Shown one piece after another: positions 26,226-33,416 of a stretch of 33,416 nt of DNA. The position numbers were made by a program, and so were the translations under genes. Numbering within the stretch: position 1 is the first letter of the stretch; the number at the start of each line of letters is the position of its first letter. The stretch lies in contig JAURVQ010000054.1 in assembly GCA_030655395.1 (NCBI GenBank), positions 1 to 33,416 of the forward strand. Reading direction: 5' to 3'. The notes beneath the pieces were generated by a model. That model saw only the letters and a list, made by a program, of their open reading frames with translations, did no database searches and had not been told where the DNA came from. Origin of the DNA: Gammaproteobacteria bacterium. Lineage in GTDB: Bacteria > Pseudomonadota > Gammaproteobacteria > SURF-13.

Positions 26226-26283
26226 GTTTCTAATCTCGTCGCCGACAATTAACCCTTGCCCCCAGTCCCTAGCCCCTAGTCCT
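26185..26283. repeat. Inverted AGGGACTGGGGG / CTAGGGGCTAG repeat blocks between yidC and mnmE
   Basis: 26185-26217 ccagggactgggggtgaggagctaggggctagt vs 26253-26283 cccttgcccccagtccctagcccctagtcct. Confidence 0.8.
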
Positions 26284-27928
26284 TGATAATTTTACGCGTG
26301 ATGTGCCACTGTTGCAGAATCGAGAGCGCGTTGTTCACCACCCAGTACAGCACCAGTCCGGACGGGAAGAAGGCGAAGAAGAAGGTGAAGATGACCGGCA
26401 GTGCCATCATCACCTTGGCCTGCAGCGGATCCGGCGGCGCCGGGCTGAGCTTCTGCTGGATGAACATGGTGATGCCCATGAGCAGCGGCAGCACGTAATA
26501 CGGGTCTTTGCCGGAGAGGTCGGTGAGCCAGAATATAAAATCCGCCTGCCTGAGCTCGACGCTTTCGAGCAGCACCCAGTAAAGCGCGATGAACACCGGG
26601 ATCTGCACCAGCACCGGCAGACAGCCGCCGAGCGGGTTGATCTTTTCGGTCTTGTACAGTTCCATCATGGCCTGGCTCATGCGCTGGCGGTCGTCGCCCA
26701 GACGCTCGCGGATGCTCATGATGCGCGGTTGCAACTTGCGCATGTTGGCCATTGAGCGGTAGCTCGCCGCCGACAAATGATAAAACACGAGCTTGATGAG
26801 GAGCGTGAGCAGTACGATGGACCAGCCCCAGTTTTTCACCACGCCGTGGATGTATTCCAGCAGCCAGAACAGCGGCTGCGCCAGCACGGTGAGCATGCCG
26901 TAATCCACCGTGAGATCAAGGTTGGGCGCGACCTCCTTCAGATGATCCTGTATCTTCGGTCCGACGTAGAGTGTGAGCCCGAGCGTGGCGCTTTCGCCCG
27001 GCTTGATGCCGCGCTCTGCGCTTACCAGGCCGAGAATGTAGCGTGGTGTGTCCACGCCTTCCTTAAGCGTCGTGGTGTAGTAGTGGCTGGTTTCGTCGCG
27101 CGGCGGTATCCACGCACTGACAAAATAATGCTGCAACATGGCGGCCCAACCGCCCACGATGTCGCGGCTCAGGTTTTGTTCCGCCATCTGGCCGAAGTCG
27201 ATTTTTTCGTATTTGTTTTCCGGACTCGAAATTACGCCGCCGGTGTAGGTGTAAATAAAGTGCGACTGGCTGCTGGTGTCTTCCACGCGCTGAAACTGTC
27301 CGTACACGCGACCTTGCAGTTCTTGCTGGGTGGTGTTGTGCACCTGGTGCTCGATTTTCACCTCGTAACTGCCGCGGCTGAAAGTGTAAACCTTGTCGAC
27401 CGGCACACCCTCCGGACTCACCCAGCGCAAGCGCACCTTGATCTCGTTCGCCCCCGATTCCAGGCGGTACTCCGCCTGCTCGGCCTTGAACTGGGCGTGG
27501 TGATCGGGGCCGTTGGCGCCCGCGAGCAGGCCCGTCTGTGCCACAAACAACTTGGAAGCGGCTTCCGTCATCAGCCGGAACGGCTCGGGTTTCCCCGCGA
27601 CCGCAGGGTAGGCCAGCAGATCCAGGCGGCGCAGGTCGCCGCCCACGGTGTCAATCTCGACATCCAGCACATCGGTCACCACGTGCACACGCTGGGCGGT
27701 CGCCAGCGCGGCGGGCGTGGCGGGGGCTGCCGTTGTTGTCGCGGCGGGCGCGGGTTGTTGGGCCGTGGCGCCGGACGGCACATCGGCGGCGCTGTTCGGC
27801 GTCAGCGTTGTTGCCGCCGTTTGGGCGGGCGCGGCGGGGGCATAATCCTGCTGCCACGCCTCCCAGATCAGGAACAGCACGAACCCCAGCGCCAGCAGCA
27901 GAATCAGGCGGAGATTGTCCCGGTTCAT
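26276..27928 (-). CDS. yidC: Membrane protein insertase YidC
   Basis: [81 protein letters not shown]. Confidence 0.97.
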   Translation of the reverse strand: MNRDNLRLILLLALGFVLFLIWEAWQQDYAPAAPAQTAATTLTPNSAADVPSGATAQQPAPAATTTAAPATPAALATAQRVHVVTDVLDVEIDTVGGDLRRLDLLAYPAVAGKPEPFRLMTEAASKLFVAQTGLLAGANGPDHHAQFKAEQAEYRLESGANEIKVRLRWVSPEGVPVDKVYTFSRGSYEVKIEHQVHNTTQQELQGRVYGQFQRVEDTSSQSHFIYTYTGGVISSPENKYEKIDFGQMAEQNLSRDIVGGWAAMLQHYFVSAWIPPRDETSHYYTTTLKEGVDTPRYILGLVSAERGIKPGESATLGLTLYVGPKIQDHLKEVAPNLDLTVDYGMLTVLAQPLFWLLEYIHGVVKNWGWSIVLLTLLIKLVFYHLSAASYRSMANMRKLQPRIMSIRERLGDDRQRMSQAMMELYKTEKINPLGGCLPVLVQIPVFIALYWVLLESVELRQADFIFWLTDLSGKDPYYVLPLLMGITMFIQQKLSPAPPDPLQAKVMMALPVIFTFFFAFFPSGLVLYWVVNNALSILQQWHITRKIIKD

Positions 27929-28176
27929 ATCATGCCGTCCTTGTGCTCGGGCACAGAGTCATGGCGCTCCGGCACCGGGTCATAGCCGCCGGCATGCCAC
28001 GGATGACAGCGGGCGAGGCGGCGCAGCGTCATCCATACGCCGCTGGGCGCGCCGTAGCGCGAGATCGCCGTCTCGGCGTAGCATGAGCAGCTGGGATGAA
28101 AACGGCAGTGATTGCCCAGCCACGGGCTGAAAAGATAGCGATAGCCGTGGAGCAGGATGATCAGGAGTTTTTGCAT
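27925..28176 (-). CDS. yidD: Membrane protein insertion efficiency factor
   Basis: YRYLFSPWLGNHCRFHPSCSCYAETAISRYG. Confidence 0.95.
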   Translation of the reverse strand: MQKLLIILLHGYRYLFSPWLGNHCRFHPSCSCYAETAISRYGAPSGVWMTLRRLARCHPWHAGGYDPVPERHDSVPEHKDGMI

Positions 28177-28526
28177 CGGATGAAACTGGACCAGGCTTTA
28201 TCAAGGGCGGCGTGTAACTCGTGTTTGGTCTTCCGGTCGGCGCCGCTGCGGGCGATAACGATAAAATCCAGCGCCTCGAGCCGTTCACGCCGCTGACGGA
28301 ATGTCTCGCGCACGATACGCTTTATGCGATTGCGCGCCACCGCATGTCGAACCGTCTTGCTTGAAACAGCGAGACCGAGGCGTGCCATACCGGCGTCGTT
28401 AGGCTGCGCGAGGAGGGTGAAAAGTTTGTCGCCCGATTTTTTTTGCGGCTGATCAAAAACCCGCTGGTATTGCGCCGCAGAAACAAGCCTGTGTTTCCTG
28501 GTGTGACGGCAGGACGCCGGTGCCAA
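28161..28526 (-). CDS. rnpA: Ribonuclease P protein component
   Basis: LGLAVSSKTVRHAVARNRIKRIVRETFRQRRE. Confidence 0.95.
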   Translation of the reverse strand: MAPASCRHTRKHRLVSAAQYQRVFDQPQKKSGDKLFTLLAQPNDAGMARLGLAVSSKTVRHAVARNRIKRIVRETFRQRRERLEALDFIVIARSGADRKTKHELHAALDKAWSSFIRCKNS

Positions 28527-28535
28527 TGCCGCGCG

Positions 28536-28670
28536 TCAGGCGCTTAAGCGGGCCCGGCTCTTGGCGCGACGCGCATTCAGTATCTGCCGCCCGCTTTTTG
28601 TAGCCATGCGTGCGCGGAAGCCGTGCGTGCGTGCGCGCTTTAATTTGCTGGGCTGGTAGGTTCTTTTCAT
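28536..28670 (-). CDS. rpmH: 50S ribosomal protein L34
   Basis: Manual translation [44 protein letters not shown] (44 aa, below ORF-track cutoff). Confidence 0.97.
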   Translation of the reverse strand: MKRTYQPSKLKRARTHGFRARMATKSGRQILNARRAKSRARLSA

Positions 28671-28860
28671 AACGGGCTCCGCCGACGCCTCTCAAAGGAG
28701 GCTCCAAAATCAGTAAGATGCGAATTATGCCGAGTCTCGACATGGGCTGTCAATGAAAGTTTAGTCTTGCGACGCCGACATCGGGCTATGCGAACACCGC
28801 GTTACAGGTATACACTTCAGGGCTCGAACAAAGATACAACTGACAGCAGGATTGTGACCG

Positions 28861-30195
28861 GTGGGACTCTGGGAGACGTGCCTCGGACACCTCGAAACGG
28901 GGCTGTCCGCGCAAGAATTCAATAATTGGATACGCCCTCTGCAGGCGGTTGAGGACAGCGCTGGCATGCGCCTGCTCGCCCCCAACCGCTTCGTGCTCGA
29001 CTGGGTACACGACCGCTATCTCGCACGCATCATTGAGATTGTCGGCCACATCAAAAACGGACATTCGCCGCAAGTAACGATTGAGGTCGGTGGCCGACAA
29101 GCGCACCCTGTAGCAGCCGCGCCCTCTGCGCTACGCCCGAGCACGCGCAAGGCGGACAACACCGACGCGGCTTATCAGAACACCCTCAATCCCGACTACA
29201 CCTTCAGCAATTTCGTTGCCGGGAAATCAAACCAGCTTGCACACGCCGCCGCCTGCCAGGTCGCGGCACGCCCCGGCAGCGCCTATAACCCGCTGTTTAT
29301 CTATGGCGGCGTTGGCCTCGGCAAGACCCACCTGTTACACGGCATTGGCAACCAGATCCGGCAAAACAATCCTGCGGCGCGCGTAGTCTATCTCCACTCC
29401 GAACGCTTTGTGGCCGACATGGTCCGGGCGCTCCAGCACAACACCATTGCCGACTTCAAGCGCTTTTACCGCTCTGTGGACGCCTTGCTGATCGATGACA
29501 TTCAGTTCTTCGCCGGCAAGGAGCGCTCACAGGAGGAGTTTTTCCATACCTTCAACGCCCTGCTTGAAGGCCAGCGCCAGGTGGTGCTCACCTGTGACCG
29601 CTATCCCAAGGAAGTGCGCGGTCTGGAAGAGCGCCTGGTGTCGCGCGTGGGCTGGGGTCTGTCCGTCATCGTTGAGCCGGCCGAGCTTGAAACACGCGTC
29701 GCCATTTTGATGAGCAAGGCCGCCGCGGTACAGGTGCACTTGCCGCACGAGGTGGCTTTCTTTATCGCCAAACGCTTTCGTTCCAATATCCGCGAGCTGG
29801 AAGGCGCCCTGCGTCGCGTGCTGGCCAACGCTAACTTTACCGGCCTTCCTATCACGCTTGATTTTGCCAAAGACGCGCTGCGCGATCTGCTTGCTATTCA
29901 GGATAAACAGGTCACTATTGAAAATATCCAGAAGACAGTGGCCGAATACTACAAAATCCGCGTGGCCGATCTGCTTTCGCCCCTGCGCACGCGTGCCTTG
30001 GCGCGCCCGCGCCAGATGGCCATGGCCCTTTCCAAGGAGCTCACCAACCACAGCCTGCCCGAGATTGGCCGGGCCTTTGGGGGGCGCGACCATACTACCG
30101 TTCTACATGCCTCGCGCAAGGTTGCGGCACTGAGAGAGGCGGACACCCGGTTTGGAGAGGACCACTCGATACTGGTGAGGACGCTCACAACCTGA
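28861..30195 (+). CDS. dnaA: Chromosomal replication initiator DnaA
   Basis: GTG start; [63 protein letters not shown]. Confidence 0.97.
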   Translation: MGLWETCLGHLETGLSAQEFNNWIRPLQAVEDSAGMRLLAPNRFVLDWVHDRYLARIIEIVGHIKNGHSPQVTIEVGGRQAHPVAAAPSALRPSTRKADNTDAAYQNTLNPDYTFSNFVAGKSNQLAHAAACQVAARPGSAYNPLFIYGGVGLGKTHLLHGIGNQIRQNNPAARVVYLHSERFVADMVRALQHNTIADFKRFYRSVDALLIDDIQFFAGKERSQEEFFHTFNALLEGQRQVVLTCDRYPKEVRGLEERLVSRVGWGLSVIVEPAELETRVAILMSKAAAVQVHLPHEVAFFIAKRFRSNIRELEGALRRVLANANFTGLPITLDFAKDALRDLLAIQDKQVTIENIQKTVAEYYKIRVADLLSPLRTRALARPRQMAMALSKELTNHSLPEIGRAFGGRDHTTVLHASRKVAALREADTRFGEDHSILVRTLTT

Positions 30196-30382
30196 GGATA
30201 TCCTGTGGATACTTTTCTGGTCTTTTCTGCGGCTGTTTTCCACTTCCGCATAAGAAAGTTATCCACAGCCTTGCTCAAGTACTAATATGTATGTAAGATA
30301 CTGTTTGTAATATATTTATTATGTTTATTCAAGTACTCGTGACACTAATTACAATCATTAATAATAAGTAAGGTAAATCTTA
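30196..30382. other. oriC: Candidate replication origin (oriC) between dnaA and dnaN
   Basis: DnaA boxes TTATCCACA (30259-30267) and TGTGGATAC (30204-30212), a weaker TTTTCCACT, followed by an AT-rich stretch to 30382. Confidence 0.8.
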
Positions 30383-31489
30383 ATGAAACTTAGTATCCAG
30401 CGCGAAACACTATTAAAACCATTACAGCTCGTGACCGGGGTGGTCGAACGTAAACATACCCTGCCTATCCTGGCCAACATCCTCCTCCATGTGGAAAAGG
30501 GGCAGGTAACCTTCGTGGGTACCGATCTGGAGATCGAGGCTAAGGTAACTATCGATCAAAAGGGGGGGCAGGATGGAAAAACAACCCTGCCGGCGCGCAA
30601 GCTGCTGGATATTGTCCGCACACTGCCGGAACAGGTAATGATTGAGCTGGTGGAGGACAAGGGAAAGGCAACGCTGCGAGCAGGCAAAAGCCGCTACACA
30701 TTGGCAACGCTACCGGCGGAAGAGTTTCCCTTGGTGGGTGCAGCACAGACAACAGGAGAGCTGCAGCTGCCGCAAAAGGAGTTGAAGGAGCTCATTGAGC
30801 GCACACAGTTCGCCATGGCGCAGCAGGATGTACGCTACTACCTCAACGGCCTGCTGCTGGAGATCGCAGACGGCAAGCTGAATGCCGTGGCAACAGACGG
30901 GCATCGCCTGGCCATGTGCAGCGTAGACCTGCCAAAGAATAAGGCCGCAGAAGAATCGCGGCAAGTCATCGTTCCACGCAAGGCAGTGCAGGAGCTGGCG
31001 CGGCTGCTCGAGGACAGTGACCAGCCGGTGGTGGTAATGCTGAGCGCCAACCACATCCAGTTTGTCACCGACGGGGTAAGCCTGACCAGCAAGCAGATCG
31101 ACGGGCGCTTTCCGGATTATCAGCGTGTACTGCCCAAGGGCGGCGACAAGGTGGTGCTTGCAGAGCGCGAAGGCCTGCGGCAGAGCCTGGTGCGCATATC
31201 GGTGATTTCAAGCGAGAAGTTTCGCAGCGTCGCGCTGCAACTGAAGCCGGGGCAACTCAATCTCCATACGCACAACCCGGAGCAGGAAGAGGCAGATGAA
31301 GAGGTCGCGGTAGAGTACACCGGCGCAGAGCTGCAAATCGGCTTCAATGTCACCTACCTGCAGGATGCCATCAGCGCCACGAAGGGGCAGCGCGTGCAGA
31401 TCACCTTCAGCGACGCCAACAGCAGCTGCCTGGTGCAGGCCGAGGGCGATGAGCGCAGCCGGTACGTCGTCATGCCGATGCGCCTATAG
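30383..31489 (+). CDS. dnaN: DNA polymerase III subunit beta
   Basis: MKLSIQRETLLKPLQLVTGVVERKHTLPILANILL...YVVMPMRL. Confidence 0.97.
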   Translation: MKLSIQRETLLKPLQLVTGVVERKHTLPILANILLHVEKGQVTFVGTDLEIEAKVTIDQKGGQDGKTTLPARKLLDIVRTLPEQVMIELVEDKGKATLRAGKSRYTLATLPAEEFPLVGAAQTTGELQLPQKELKELIERTQFAMAQQDVRYYLNGLLLEIADGKLNAVATDGHRLAMCSVDLPKNKAAEESRQVIVPRKAVQELARLLEDSDQPVVVMLSANHIQFVTDGVSLTSKQIDGRFPDYQRVLPKGGDKVVLAEREGLRQSLVRISVISSEKFRSVALQLKPGQLNLHTHNPEQEEADEEVAVEYTGAELQIGFNVTYLQDAISATKGQRVQITFSDANSSCLVQAEGDERSRYVVMPMRL

Positions 31490-31630
31490 GGCACCTCTAA
31501 AAATGTGTCTTTTGCTCCAATACTGCGTTACAGCTTGTCTCCGCTGCTCACATACTGGCGTGTATGCTGTGCTGCTCGCCTGCGCTGCGCCTTGTCTTGA
31601 AGCAAAATCCATCATTTTTAGAGGCGCCCT
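31488..31630. repeat. Palindromic repeat element between dnaN and gyrB
   Basis: Ends AGGGCACCTCTAAAAATG / CATTTTTAGAGGCGCCCT (17/18 complementary); centre CATACTGGCGTGTATG. Confidence 0.85.
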
Positions 31631-31637
31631 GAAGCCG

Positions 31638-31653
31638 CGTTCCACGTGGAACA
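31638..31653. promoter_or_regulatory. parS: parS-like ParB-binding site
   Basis: CGTTCCACGTGGAACA; 14-bp perfect palindrome GTTCCACGTGGAAC matching recalled pseudomonad-type parS. Confidence 0.85.
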
Positions 31654-31678
31654 CGACGCGATAAAAAGCCTGCTATAA

Positions 31679-33416
<1,738 letters not shown>

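Noticed and set aside
26777-27985. 402-aa plus-strand ORF opposite yidC
   Set aside because: Shadow ORF; C-terminal Gly/Arg runs mirror the Ala/Pro/Thr linker of YidC.

Overview
Chromosomal window around the replication origin of an apparently gammaproteobacterial genome. The minus-strand backbone is atpB(partial)-atpI-atpZ-like, mtnC, parB-parA-rsmG-mnmG, then mnmE-yidC-yidD-rnpA-rpmH. The plus-strand backbone is dnaA-oriC-dnaN-gyrB(partial). A roughly 17 kb accessory block (about 7.5-24.5 kb) separates mnmG from mnmE. Its left half looks like an integron cassette array without an integrase in the window (CALIN-like): eight attC-like sites, all in the same orientation, interleaved with mostly plus-strand cassettes (hypothetical, cupin, Acg-type nitroreductase, DUF1272, membrane protein, VOC, small membrane proteins, flavin reductase, catalase). 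The first cassette carries three genes and is the best candidate for an undescribed system: a two-TM protein, a Cys/Ala-repeat protein with a hydrophobic segment and a C-terminal metzincin-like HEIGHACWLLH motif, and a 47-aa single-TM protein. The right half has LETM1-like, DUF2235, MoxR-DUF58-transglutaminase and YkvA genes, a 23-aa mini-ORF, a MazEF-type module and an ArfB-like gene. Other notable points: recF is missing between dnaN and gyrB, where a palindromic repeat and a parS-like site sit instead; two copies of a TATACATAGCG-terminated MITE-like element; and intergenic repeats that supply stop and/or start codons at three conserved junctions. All calls come from reading the sequence and recalled family motifs; no database search was run.
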